A stretch of 64,000 bases of DNA from UKL13-2 sp040006575 (GTDB lineage Bacteria > Pseudomonadota > Gammaproteobacteria > Burkholderiales > Usitatibacteraceae), in assembly GCA_040006575.1 (NCBI GenBank), contig JBDTWS010000002.1, positions 3,922-67,921 on the forward strand, written 5' to 3'. The notes under the pieces were generated by a model, which did no database searches, was not told where the DNA came from, and worked only from the letters and a program-made list of their open reading frames with translations. Positions 45,578 to 54,448 of the stretch are shown here, in pieces (positions within the stretch are counted from its first letter, which is position 1; each line of letters starts with the position of its first letter). The position numbers and the translations under genes were made by a program.

Positions 45578-46288
45578 CTAGTCCAGCGACGACGTTTCGC
45601 GCTCGAATTCCTCGGCCGTGATGTGGCGCACGTCCTTGCCTTTGACAAGGTAGACCACATACTCGGACATGTTTTTCGCATGGTCACCAATGCGTTCAAT
45701 GGCCTTGGCGACAAACAATATTTCGATGGCGGCCGAAATGGTGCGCGGATCTTCCATCATGAACGTCACCAGCTGCCGCAGCACACCGCGGAATTGTTCA
45801 TCAACAATCTGGTCCTGCTTCACAACCTTGGCCGCGGCCGCGATATCGAGGCGGGCGAAAGCATCAAGCGCAGTCTTGAGCATATCCAGCGCCACCGTGC
45901 TCGCGTAGCGCACTTCCGAAAAACGCGTCGACAGGCGGCGGTCGTGCTCGTGAATGAGCTTGGCCATGCGCGCGATTTTCTGCGCTTCGTCGCCGATGCG
46001 TTCCAGATCGGTAATGGTTTTGATGATGGCCATGACCATGCGCAAATCACTGGCGGCCGGCTGGCGCCGGGCGATGATGTGCACGCAGTCTTCGTCGATA
46101 CCCACTTCAAGCGCATTGACACGGTGATCGTCCGCGATCACCTGGTCGGCCAGGTCCATGTCGCCGGCCGCCAGCGCGTCCATGGCCCGGCTGATCTGCT
46201 GCTCCACCAGGCCGCCCATCTGCAGCACGCGTGAGCGCACCGCTTCTAGTTCGGCATCAAATTTTTTGGAAATATGTTCGTTGGCCAT
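45578..46288 (-). CDS. phoU: Phosphate-signalling complex protein PhoU
   Basis: A 236-residue helical protein. Two PhoU repeats each have the ExxxDxxxD-type metal-binding pattern, for example ADDHRVNALEVGIDEDCVHI and VKQDQIVDEQFRGVLRQLV. PhoU represses the Pho regulon through PhoR and the Pst transporter when phosphate is ample. No pst, phoB or phoR gene is in the window, which is unlike the usual enterobacterial pst-phoU operon but common in betaproteobacteria. It is convergent with yggX. Confidence 0.92.
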   Translation of the reverse strand: MANEHISKKFDAELEAVRSRVLQMGGLVEQQISRAMDALAAGDMDLADQVIADDHRVNALEVGIDEDCVHIIARRQPAASDLRMVMAIIKTITDLERIGDEAQKIARMAKLIHEHDRRLSTRFSEVRYASTVALDMLKTALDAFARLDIAAAAKVVKQDQIVDEQFRGVLRQLVTFMMEDPRTISAAIEILFVAKAIERIGDHAKNMSEYVVYLVKGKDVRHITAEEFERETSSLD

Positions 46289-46368
46289 GGCGCTTTTCGA
46301 TCGTCCGGGCTAAGCCCAATACTGGAATTGTACGAGTGTAAGGACGCCTTGTGACAGGAATGTGACTG

Positions 46369-47040
46369 CTATGCCGGCAGTTTGCGCACGCCTTCGGGCG
46401 AGGCCAGCAGCGCAACATCGGCGGCGCGGTGGGCAAACAGGCCATTTGTCACCACACCGGTGATCTGGTTGATGGCTGTTTCCAGCGCAACCGGATCGGT
46501 GATGTGCAGGCCGCGAACATCGAGGATCCAGTTGCCGTTGTCGGTCACCACGCTTTTGCCGTCCCGCACCCGCCACTCGGGATGGCCGCCCAGCGCCACC
46601 AGCCGGCGGGCTACATAGCTGCGCGCCATGGGAATGACTTCGACCGGCAGTGGGAAGTTGCCCAGCACGTCGACCAGCTTGGATTGATCGGCAATGCACA
46701 CGAATTTGTCCGATGCGGCAGCCACGATCTTTTCACGGGTCAGTGCAGCGCCTCCGCCCTTGATCATATGCATCTGCGCGTTGATCTCGTCGGCGCCATC
46801 GACATATACGGATAAAGTGCCGGCATCATTCAATTCCAGCACGTCGATGCCGGCTTCCCGCAGCAATGTCGAGCTCGCTTCCGAGCTCGACACCGCACCC
46901 TTGATGCGGCCGGCAATTTTCGCCAGTTCGGCGATGAAAAAATTCACCGTCGATCCCGTGCCTACACCGATGATTGTGTCATCGGGTACGTAGGCGATGG
47001 CGGCCCTGGCGGCGGCCTGTTTCAAAGCATTCTGGTCCAT
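46369..47040 (-). CDS. rpiA: Ribose-5-phosphate isomerase A
   Basis: A 223-residue enzyme of the pentose phosphate pathway interconverting ribose-5-phosphate and ribulose-5-phosphate. Characteristic motifs are GVGTGSTVNFFI, SSEAS, VYVDGADEIN and KGGGAALTREKIVA, where the Asp and Glu-Lys residues form the active site. Size and motifs leave little doubt. It is transcribed in the same direction as phoU, after an 80-base gap, and divergent from ilvA. Confidence 0.96.
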   Translation of the reverse strand: MDQNALKQAAARAAIAYVPDDTIIGVGTGSTVNFFIAELAKIAGRIKGAVSSSEASSTLLREAGIDVLELNDAGTLSVYVDGADEINAQMHMIKGGGAALTREKIVAAASDKFVCIADQSKLVDVLGNFPLPVEVIPMARSYVARRLVALGGHPEWRVRDGKSVVTDNGNWILDVRGLHITDPVALETAINQITGVVTNGLFAHRAADVALLASPEGVRKLPA

Positions 47041-47125
47041 GGGCGTGTCATTCGGGGCAAGGCAAAAAGAATAGCGGAATTCCTGCTACATTTCCTCTCG
47101 AACAGGTCCATAACCGGGAATAAAT

Positions 47126-48637
47126 GTGAAGCATGATTATTTGAAGCGCATCCTGAGCGCTCACGTGTATGACGTGGCCATCGAGAGTCCGCTGGGACGC
47201 AGCGCCGGCATGTCCGAATTGCTGGGCAATGAAATCCTGCTGAAACGGGAAGACCTGCAGCCGGTGTTCTCATTCAAGCTGCGTGGCGCGTATAACAAGA
47301 TGGCGCATTTGACGGCCGCCGAATTGAAGCGCGGCGTGATTTGCGCCTCGGCCGGCAATCATGCCCAGGGCGTCGCCCTGGCCGCGCAAAAGCTGGGCTG
47401 CAAGGCCACCGTCGTCATGCCTGTCACCACACCGGCCATCAAGGTGCTGGCAGTGCAGCGGCGTGGCGCGGAAGTATTGCTGCATGGCGACAGTTACCAC
47501 GAGGCAGGCCTGTACGCGAAAACGTTGTCAGCCAGGAAAAAGCTCACCTACGTTCATCCTTACGATGATCCGCTGGTCATCGCGGGACAGGGCACCATCG
47601 GCATGGAGATCCTGCGGCAGTTCCAGCATCCCATCGACGCGATTTTTGTGCCGATTGGCGGAGGTGGATTGATTGCCGGGATTGCGGCCTATGTGAAGGC
47701 GCTCTCGCCCAAAACAAAAATCATCGGCGTCGAGCCGGAAGATTCGAACGCAATGTATCAATCGCTGAAAGCTAACAAACGCGTCACGCTTTCGCATGTA
47801 AACCTGTTCGCCGACGGTGTTGCCGTCAAGCAGGTCGGCGTTGAAACGTTCAGGCTGGCGAAGCAGCTGGTGGATGAGGTGGTGCTGGTTGATACCGATG
47901 AAATATGCGCGGCCATCAAGGATATTTACCAGGACACACGCTCGATCATGGAGCCTTCAGGCGCGCTGGCGCTGGCAGGGATCAAGCGTTATGTCGAGCG
48001 CGAAAAATGCAAGGGCAAGACGTTCGTCGCCATCTGCTGCGGTGCGAACATGAATTTTGATCGCCTGCGGTTCGTCGCCGAACGCGCACAGGTGGGTGAG
48101 CACCACGAAGCCCTGCTGGCGGCCACTGTGCCCGAAACGCGCGGTAGTTTCCGTAAATTTTGCGAGCTGCTGGGGCCGCGCAGCGTGACGGAATTCAATT
48201 ACCGAATTGCTGATGCAAAACAGGCGCATCTTTTCGTCGGGGTGTCGGTGAGTGGGCGGGACGAAGCGAAGAAACTGGTCACGCATTTCAGCCGCCGCGG
48301 CTTCAAGACAGTGGACCTCACCGACAATGAAATGGCCAAGTTGCACGTGCGTCATCTCGTCGGCGGCCGTTCTCCCCTCGCGAAGGATGAACGCATCTAC
48401 CGCTTCGAATTCCCCGAGCGTCCCGGCGCACTGATGAATTTCCTGACCAGCATGAGTCCCAACTGGAACATCACCTTGTTCCACTATCGTAATCATGGTG
48501 CGGACGTCGGCAGGATCCTGGTTGGTCTGCAGGTGCCGAAGAATGAGCGCGCTGGTTTTGGTAGGTTCCTGAAGACGTTGGGGTACCAATACGTCGATGA
48601 AACGGATAATCCTGCGTACCAGCTTTTCCTGGGCTGA
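47126..48637 (+). CDS. ilvA: Threonine ammonia-lyase, biosynthetic (IlvA)
   Basis: A 503-residue PLP enzyme converting threonine to 2-oxobutanoate, the first step to isoleucine. The PLP lysine is in FSFKLRGAYNKM (near residue 51), the substrate motif is SAGNHAQGVALAA, and the phosphate-binding loop is PIGGGGLIAGI. The C-terminal half holds two ACT-like regulatory domains (about residues 330-415 and 425-500), including RFEFPERPGALMNFL. These bind isoleucine and valine in the long biosynthetic form. The start is GTG. Confidence 0.95.
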   Translation: MKHDYLKRILSAHVYDVAIESPLGRSAGMSELLGNEILLKREDLQPVFSFKLRGAYNKMAHLTAAELKRGVICASAGNHAQGVALAAQKLGCKATVVMPVTTPAIKVLAVQRRGAEVLLHGDSYHEAGLYAKTLSARKKLTYVHPYDDPLVIAGQGTIGMEILRQFQHPIDAIFVPIGGGGLIAGIAAYVKALSPKTKIIGVEPEDSNAMYQSLKANKRVTLSHVNLFADGVAVKQVGVETFRLAKQLVDEVVLVDTDEICAAIKDIYQDTRSIMEPSGALALAGIKRYVEREKCKGKTFVAICCGANMNFDRLRFVAERAQVGEHHEALLAATVPETRGSFRKFCELLGPRSVTEFNYRIADAKQAHLFVGVSVSGRDEAKKLVTHFSRRGFKTVDLTDNEMAKLHVRHLVGGRSPLAKDERIYRFEFPERPGALMNFLTSMSPNWNITLFHYRNHGADVGRILVGLQVPKNERAGFGRFLKTLGYQYVDETDNPAYQLFLG

Positions 48638-48685
48638 TGCCGCAGGAAATTTCGCGCCTGCGTTTGGCCGTCAAGGAAAGTCGAT

Positions 48686-51685
48686 TTGGAGTTGCGTTTG
48701 GAGCCGAAAAGAAATGAGGCCTGCCCTTGTGGCAGCGGAAAGCGGTACAAGCATTGTTGTGGACTTGAAGCGTCCACTGCATCTGTGCTTGTGCAAAATC
48801 CCGCGCCGGCCGCCGCGCCGCATAGCGCCCCGGCTGGCGATGCACCGACGGCCGTCGAAAAAGACCAGGCTATTGCCCTGTTCAACGCCGGGCGCCATGC
48901 AGAATTGGAGAGCCGGGCGCGCGCCCTGGTCGAGCGATACCCGGTGTCCGGCTGGGCCTGGAAAGTGCTGGGGATTTCGCTTCAGCTGCAGGGCAAGGAT
49001 ACGTTGGCCGCGTTGCAGAAAACCGTCGAATTCCTGCCGGACGATGCCGGCGCGCATGCCATGTTGGGAGCTACCCTTGTCGACCGGGGTCAATTCGAGA
49101 GTGCTGCGACAAGCTGCCGCCGCGCGCTGACGCTTGATCCGGATTACGCAGAGGCACACGGTAACCTGGGCGTTGCGTTGCACGGCATGGGGCAATTCGA
49201 AAAGGCCGTGGCAAGCTGTCGTCGCGCACTGGCGATCGATCCCGATTTTGTCCAGGCACATGGCGCGATGGGGGCGTCCCTCCAATCCCTGGGGCGGTTC
49301 GAAGACGCAGTCGCCAGCTATCGCCGGGCGGTGGAGCTGAACGCGGATTTCGCCCCCACGCATTGCAACCTGGGTGCGGGCCTTATCGACTTGAAGCAGT
49401 TCGAAGAGGCGGCGGCGAGTTGCCGTCGGGCACTGGCAATTGATCCGGCGTATATCGAAGCGCACTGTAACCTCGGCATCGCGTTGCAAGGACTGGGGCA
49501 ATTTGATGCCGCTGTGGAAAGCTGTCGCCGGGCGCTGGCCATCAATCCCGATTATGCCGAGGCGCACAACAGCCTGGCCACTGCCCTGCAAGCACTCGGC
49601 CATCTCGATGAAGCGCTGGTGAGCTATCAGCGGGCGTTGGTCCTCAGGCCCCAGTACGCTGAGGCGCATAACAACATGGGCAACGTGTTGCGAGATCTCC
49701 GGCAAATGACTGAAGCGGTAACGAGCTATCGGCACGCGCTGGCAATCAATCCTCATTTTGCCGAGGCGCACAATAATCTCGGTGTTGCCCTCCAAGTCCT
49801 CGAGCAACTCGATGAGTCGGCGGCCTGCTTCAGGCGGGCCCTGGCCATTAAACCCCGTTACGCCGAGGCGTACAGCAACCTCGGCAGTACGCTGCAAGAC
49901 CTCGGGCTATTGGATGAGGCCGTGGCATGTTGCCGCCAGGCGCTTGCGATCAATCCTGGGCTCGCCGGCGCGCACAATAACCTGGGCAATGCGCTGAGGG
50001 ACCAGCGGCAATTTGACGCCGCGATCGAAAGCTATCGCAAGGCATTGGCCATTAATCCGGATTTTGCCGAGGCGCATTACAACCTGGGCATTGCGCTGCG
50101 AGACTGCGAGCAATTTGATGACGCGGTGGCAAGCCTTCGCCGGGCCCTTGAGATCAATCCCGATTTCGGGGAAGCGCACAGCAGCCTGGGATCGATATAC
50201 GGAAGCATGGGCAAGATGAGTGAGGCCCGTGCCAGTTATGCAAAAGCACAGGCATTGGGCTTTGAAAGCGCCTGGGTACTGGATGCGCTGATGTTGCCCC
50301 CCATCATGGGCACAAAGGCGGAAATGCTGGAAAGCCGTGCGGCATTTGAACGCAATCTGGAACAGCTGATGAGGAAGGCTGTGCCCCAGCGCAACCCGTT
50401 TCGGAACGTAGCGCTTACCAACTTTTACCTGGCCTACCATGCCTTGAATGACCGGGATCTGCAAATCGAGGTAGCGAAATACTATGAGCAGGCATGCCCG
50501 TCGTTGCTATATACCGCACCCCACTGTCTTCGGCCGAAGGTCCGTGCCGGGCAAAAGATCCGTGTCGGCTTCTTTTCCAAATATTTGTATGAACATTCCG
50601 TTTCGCTTTGCTATAGCGAAATTGTCGAGTCACTTTCGTCGAACGATCAATTTGACGTGACGTTGATTTCCGATCGTCCTGCCGATGAAAAAACCTATTC
50701 GAAATTCGCCGGCAGGCGCGTGCAGGTGCCGCACAATATTGATCGCGCCAGGGAGCTGATTGCCGCGCAGGAGCTGGACATCCTCGTATACCTTGATATC
50801 GGCATGGAACCCCTGAGTTATTTCCTGGCGTTCGCGAGATTGGCGCGCGTGCAGTGCGTTCTCAGTGGCCATCCGGTGACGACGGGCATCACCAACGTGG
50901 ACTACTTCCTGTCGAATGACCCGATGGAACCGCCCGGCGCGGAGGCCCATTACAGCGAGAAATTGGGCAAGTTGCCGAAGCCGCTGTTTTATCTTGCGCG
51001 ACCGGCCATACCTGCCAGGCTCAAGACGCGGACAGAACTCGGATTGCCTGAGGGACAGCACCTTTATATGTGCCCGATGCGGCTGCAGAAAATGCATCCG
51101 GATTTCGATGAGGCGATCACACGGATTTTGCAGATCGATGACACGGGCGTCGTCGTGTTGTTTGAAGACGTTGAACTGAAATTTGGCAAGAAGCTGCTTC
51201 TCCAGCGCTTTGAAAAGACCGTACCCGCAGATGTTCGCGAGCGCGTCGTATTCCTGCCATGGTTAAAAAACCAAACCGATTTCATGAGCGCCATTGCGGC
51301 AGCCGACGTCATCCTGGATCCCTTCCACTTCGGTATCGGCTCAACGGCGATGACCACCATCGCAATAGGTACGCCCATGGTGACGAAGGCCGGAGAATTC
51401 ATGCGCGGGCGGGTGGGCATGTGGCTGTGCGAATTGATGGAGCTGCCTGAATGCATTACCCACGATACCGAGGCCTACGCACAAAAGGCCGTGCAGCTTG
51501 CCGGCAATCCGGCGCTGCGGGAAAGCGTCGTCGCGAAGATGCGCAAGAACAGTCATCGCTTGTATGAAAACCTTCAACCTGTCGATGATTTTGCGAACTT
51601 CCTGCGTTCGGTGGCAGGGGAATCGACTAATCAGGCAGCGCATCACGTTACGCCACATTCATCTTTGAGTCGCGCGCAGCATTGA
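48686..51685 (+). CDS. SEC-C / TPR / GT41 family glycosyltransferase
   Basis: A 999-residue protein. An N-terminal SEC-C zinc motif (RNEACPCGSGKRYKHCCG, residues 9-26) precedes about 12 near-identical TPR repeats (residues about 135-535, for example FEKAVASCRRALAIDPDF). A GT41 catalytic region occupies residues about 620-970. Its landmarks are IRVGFFSKYLYEHSVSLCYS, CVLSGHPVTTGITNVDYFLS and DPFHFGIGSTAMTTIAIG. The GGNT-type motif is replaced by GIGSTAM. A TTG start is chosen for its AAGGAAAG site 6 bases upstream. SEC-C motifs are known from SecA and other proteins and bind zinc. The fusion may target the transferase to exported or ribosome-linked proteins. First gene of the right-hand glycan cassette. 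Confidence 0.85.
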   Translation: MELRLEPKRNEACPCGSGKRYKHCCGLEASTASVLVQNPAPAAAPHSAPAGDAPTAVEKDQAIALFNAGRHAELESRARALVERYPVSGWAWKVLGISLQLQGKDTLAALQKTVEFLPDDAGAHAMLGATLVDRGQFESAATSCRRALTLDPDYAEAHGNLGVALHGMGQFEKAVASCRRALAIDPDFVQAHGAMGASLQSLGRFEDAVASYRRAVELNADFAPTHCNLGAGLIDLKQFEEAAASCRRALAIDPAYIEAHCNLGIALQGLGQFDAAVESCRRALAINPDYAEAHNSLATALQALGHLDEALVSYQRALVLRPQYAEAHNNMGNVLRDLRQMTEAVTSYRHALAINPHFAEAHNNLGVALQVLEQLDESAACFRRALAIKPRYAEAYSNLGSTLQDLGLLDEAVACCRQALAINPGLAGAHNNLGNALRDQRQFDAAIESYRKALAINPDFAEAHYNLGIALRDCEQFDDAVASLRRALEINPDFGEAHSSLGSIYGSMGKMSEARASYAKAQALGFESAWVLDALMLPPIMGTKAEMLESRAAFERNLEQLMRKAVPQRNPFRNVALTNFYLAYHALNDRDLQIEVAKYYEQACPSLLYTAPHCLRPKVRAGQKIRVGFFSKYLYEHSVSLCYSEIVESLSSNDQFDVTLISDRPADEKTYSKFAGRRVQVPHNIDRARELIAAQELDILVYLDIGMEPLSYFLAFARLARVQCVLSGHPVTTGITNVDYFLSNDPMEPPGAEAHYSEKLGKLPKPLFYLARPAIPARLKTRTELGLPEGQHLYMCPMRLQKMHPDFDEAITRILQIDDTGVVVLFEDVELKFGKKLLLQRFEKTVPADVRERVVFLPWLKNQTDFMSAIAAADVILDPFHFGIGSTAMTTIAIGTPMVTKAGEFMRGRVGMWLCELMELPECITHDTEAYAQKAVQLAGNPALRESVVAKMRKNSHRLYENLQPVDDFANFLRSVAGESTNQAAHHVTPHSSLSRAQH
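49090..50260 (+). repeat. 102-base tandem TPR-coding repeat array
   Basis: About 11.5 in-frame units of 102 bases (34 codons) encode the TPR array of the SEC-C/TPR/GT41 protein. Short stretches recur in most units, such as GAGGCGCACAA and CGGGCGCTGGC. The uniformity suggests recent expansion or gene conversion, and the copy number may vary between strains. Similarity to a CRISPR array is only superficial because there are no spacers. Confidence 0.7.
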
Positions 51686-51764
51686 TCCACTAATTGGAGT
51701 GAACGCCGTTTGAAGAACCGTGCCCGCAGGAAAACAGAAAACAGACAGGCCCACCAGCAAAGCC

Positions 51765-52886
51765 ATGACCGCACCCCGCGATAAGCCACCTATCTATGTG
51801 ACACAGCCGCAACTTCCCCCGCTGGAAGAATTTGTCCCCTATCTGGCGAAAATCTGGGACAGCAAGATCCTGACCAACTGCGGTCCGTTTCATGAGCAGC
51901 TGGAGACGGCGTTGTGCGAATACCTGGGGGTCAAGCAGATCTCCCTGTTTACCAATGGCACGATTGCGCTGGTCACTGCACTGCAAGCCTTGCGGATCAC
52001 CGGCGAAGTCATTACTACGCCGTATTCGTTTGTAGCGACGGCGCATTCGCTGCTGTGGAATGGCATCAAGCCGGTGTTTGTGGACATTGATCCCATCACA
52101 CTTAATCTCGATCCGGACAAGATCGAGGCCGCCATTACACCGCAAACCACCGCCATCATGCCGGTGCATTGCTATGGGAAACCCTGCGATACGTCACGTA
52201 TTCAAGCCATTGCCGACAAGCACGGGCTAAAAGTGATTTACGATGCGGCGCATGCTTTTGGCGTTAAGGACTCTGGTGGAAGTGTGCTCAATGACGGCGA
52301 CCTTTCCGTGCTGAGTTTTCACGCGACCAAGCCGTTCAACACGTTTGAGGGCGGAGCCATCGTATCCCCGGATGCTGAAACCAAACAGCATATCGACCAC
52401 CTGAAAAACTTCGGATTCGTCGATGAAGTGACGGTCGTGGACCCCGGTATCAATGGCAAGATGAGTGAGATCAATGCCGCGTTCGGTCTGTTGCAATTGA
52501 AGGGTATCGATGCCGCCCTTGAAGCGCGCAAAGTCATTGACGCGCGTTATCGGCAACACTTTGTCGCGGCAAAGGGCATTCAATGCCTCGCCGAGCCCGC
52601 AGGTATCCAGGCCAACTACGCTTACTTTCCGATCCTGGTGCAGCCGGCCCATCCGCTCAGCCGCGATGGCTTGTATGAAAAATTGCGCGCCCACGGAATT
52701 TATTCGCGGCGTTATTTCTATCCCTTGATCAGCGATTTTCCGATGTATAGCGCGATGCCGTCGGCAGCACATGCCAACTTGCCCGTGGCAAGGAAGGTGG
52801 CGAGTGAGGTGATTTGCCTGCCGATATATCCGGCGCTGTCGATTGAACAGGTCGACTTCATTGCCGAACTCATCGTTTCGCCATGA
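51765..52886 (+). CDS. DegT/DnrJ/EryC1-type sugar aminotransferase
   Basis: A PLP-dependent aminotransferase of about 373 residues that typically aminates a nucleotide keto-sugar. The catalytic Lys is in SFHATKPFNTFEGGA (near residue 189), FTNGTIALVTALQAL supports PLP phosphate binding, and VHCYGKPCD follows. The ATG at 51765 (MTAPRDKPPIYVTQPQLPP) matches the usual start. A GTG at 51720 would add 15 unconserved residues. It overlaps wbqC by four bases (ATGA). It would supply an amino-deoxysugar, such as a viosamine- or perosamine-type residue, to be acylated by the partners downstream. Confidence 0.85.
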   Translation: MTAPRDKPPIYVTQPQLPPLEEFVPYLAKIWDSKILTNCGPFHEQLETALCEYLGVKQISLFTNGTIALVTALQALRITGEVITTPYSFVATAHSLLWNGIKPVFVDIDPITLNLDPDKIEAAITPQTTAIMPVHCYGKPCDTSRIQAIADKHGLKVIYDAAHAFGVKDSGGSVLNDGDLSVLSFHATKPFNTFEGGAIVSPDAETKQHIDHLKNFGFVDEVTVVDPGINGKMSEINAAFGLLQLKGIDAALEARKVIDARYRQHFVAAKGIQCLAEPAGIQANYAYFPILVQPAHPLSRDGLYEKLRAHGIYSRRYFYPLISDFPMYSAMPSAAHANLPVARKVASEVICLPIYPALSIEQVDFIAELIVSP

Positions 52887-53644
52887 AACGTGTTGCCATC
52901 ATGCAGCCGTATTTCTTCCCGTATATCGGCTATTTCCAGCTGATCGCCGCAGTGGATCTGTTCATCGTGTACGACAATATCAAGTACACCAAGAAGGGCT
53001 GGATTAATCGCAACCGCATGCTGCAGGGCGGCAGGGATGTGATGTTCTCGCTGCCGCTGAAAAGCGATTCGGACTCCCTGGATGTAGGCGAACGGGAGCT
53101 GGCGAAGGATTTCAAACGTGACAAATTGTTGAACCAGATTACCGAGGCGTACCGGCACGCACCCTATTTTTCCGAAACGTTTTTCCTGGTTGAGGAAATC
53201 GTTAAGCATGACGACGCGAACCTTTTTGGGTATTTGCATCATTCCATTGCCAGGACCTGTGAACACCTGGGAGTCTTGACGGAGATAAAAATTTCTTCCG
53301 GTATCGCCATCGACCATGCGCTGAAGAACCAGGAAAAGGTGCTCGCCCTGTGCGCGGCTGTCGGCGCGACTGACTATGTCAATGCTATCGGTGGCATGGA
53401 ACTCTATGCGGATGACGCCTTCCAGAAAAGGGGAATCGAGTTGAAATTCCTGCGTTCGCACCCGTTCGAGTATGTGCAGCTCGGCGACACGTTTGTTCCG
53501 TGGTTGTCTATCATCGACGTGATGATGTTCAACCCGGTTGAGGCCATCAAAACTTACCTCGGCTCGGGTTACGAATTGATTGCGGGCGGACAGATGCCCG
53601 CTAAGATGCCGGATTCACAATTGATGTCGGGTTTGCACCTGTAA
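52883..53644 (+). CDS. WbqC family protein
   Basis: A 253-residue protein of the WbqC family, of unknown biochemistry but frequent in O-antigen and sugar-amine clusters. The N-terminal signature MKRVAIMQPYFFPYIGYFQL, then DLFIVYDNIKYTKKGWINRN, is characteristic. The C-terminal half includes IGGMELYADDAFQKRGIELK. It overlaps the aminotransferase gene and is followed immediately by a methyltransferase. Members usually sit beside DegT-type aminotransferases, and a role in amide or imine formation on amino-sugars has been suggested by context only. This is not evidence for a reaction. Confidence 0.85.
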   Translation: MKRVAIMQPYFFPYIGYFQLIAAVDLFIVYDNIKYTKKGWINRNRMLQGGRDVMFSLPLKSDSDSLDVGERELAKDFKRDKLLNQITEAYRHAPYFSETFFLVEEIVKHDDANLFGYLHHSIARTCEHLGVLTEIKISSGIAIDHALKNQEKVLALCAAVGATDYVNAIGGMELYADDAFQKRGIELKFLRSHPFEYVQLGDTFVPWLSIIDVMMFNPVEAIKTYLGSGYELIAGGQMPAKMPDSQLMSGLHL

Positions 53645-53665
53645 ATGATTTTTCAGGAGAACGCT

Positions 53666-54385
53666 GTGGGCAATAAGGAAATTGAACACCTGGAATCAAT
53701 TAGTGCCTTTTATGAAAAAGGCGACTACATGGATGAGCTGATGATTGATCGGGAAATCGACATAATCAAGCGATATGCAACCGCCGGCAAAAGCGCGCTG
53801 GAAGTGGGGTGTGGCAGCGGTTCCTCCACCGAAAAGCTGTGCGGGCTGTTCGAAGATATTGAGGTCATCGAGCCGTCAAGGAAGAACATTGCCTTGCTGA
53901 AGGGGAGAGTGCCGGGCGTCGTTTGCCATGAGGCGCTGCTGGAGGATTTTTCGCCTTCCCGGAAATTCGACTTCATTTTTTTCCTGAACGTCATTGAGCA
54001 CGTGGAGGATCCGGTTGCATCCCTCAAGATCCTCGCCGGCCTGGTCAAGCACGAGGGGCTGATCTTTATTTCGGGTCCAAATTGCATGTCCCTGAATCGA
54101 CGTGCTGGGTACAAGATGGGTCTGTTGGAAGACTACGAAAAAATGGCGCCAAAGGACATTGAGGTCGGCCATCGCCGGCTTTATACGGTGGCGATGTTGC
54201 AGGATCATTGCGATCAGGCGGGATTGAGGGTGCTCGACATGAAGGGGATGTACCTGAAACCGCTTTCGGAAAAGCAGATGATTGCCCTGGGTGATGAAGC
54301 CGTGCGAGCCTTTTATGCGATCGGGGAGGACATCCCGGAATATTGCGCAAGCCTCCTCGCGGTAGCGACCCGTAAATACTATTGA
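53666..54385 (+). CDS. Class I SAM-dependent methyltransferase
   Basis: A methyltransferase of about 239 residues. SAM motif I is SALEVGCGSGSSTEKL (near residue 45). Motif II ends in Glu (VIEPSRKNI), and motif III is FDFIFFLNVIEHVEDPVASL, with the EH typical of UbiE/Methyltransf_11/23 enzymes. The GTG at 53666 is preferred because AGGAGA lies six bases upstream. The ATG at 53645, directly at the wbqC stop, has no such site. It probably methylates a sugar or acyl group within the same cassette as wbqC. The acceptor is unknown. Confidence 0.85.
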   Translation: MGNKEIEHLESISAFYEKGDYMDELMIDREIDIIKRYATAGKSALEVGCGSGSSTEKLCGLFEDIEVIEPSRKNIALLKGRVPGVVCHEALLEDFSPSRKFDFIFFLNVIEHVEDPVASLKILAGLVKHEGLIFISGPNCMSLNRRAGYKMGLLEDYEKMAPKDIEVGHRRLYTVAMLQDHCDQAGLRVLDMKGMYLKPLSEKQMIALGDEAVRAFYAIGEDIPEYCASLLAVATRKYY

Positions 54386-54448
54386 TTGCCCGGAGGGTTT
54401 CCAGAGCCAAGTATTGGCGGGCGGCAATTTCAAGAATGGTGGGTAAAC

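Noticed and set aside
49090..50260. Periodic repeats resembling a CRISPR array
   Set aside because: The 102-base period is in frame and codes for TPR units. There are no spacers and no cas genes.
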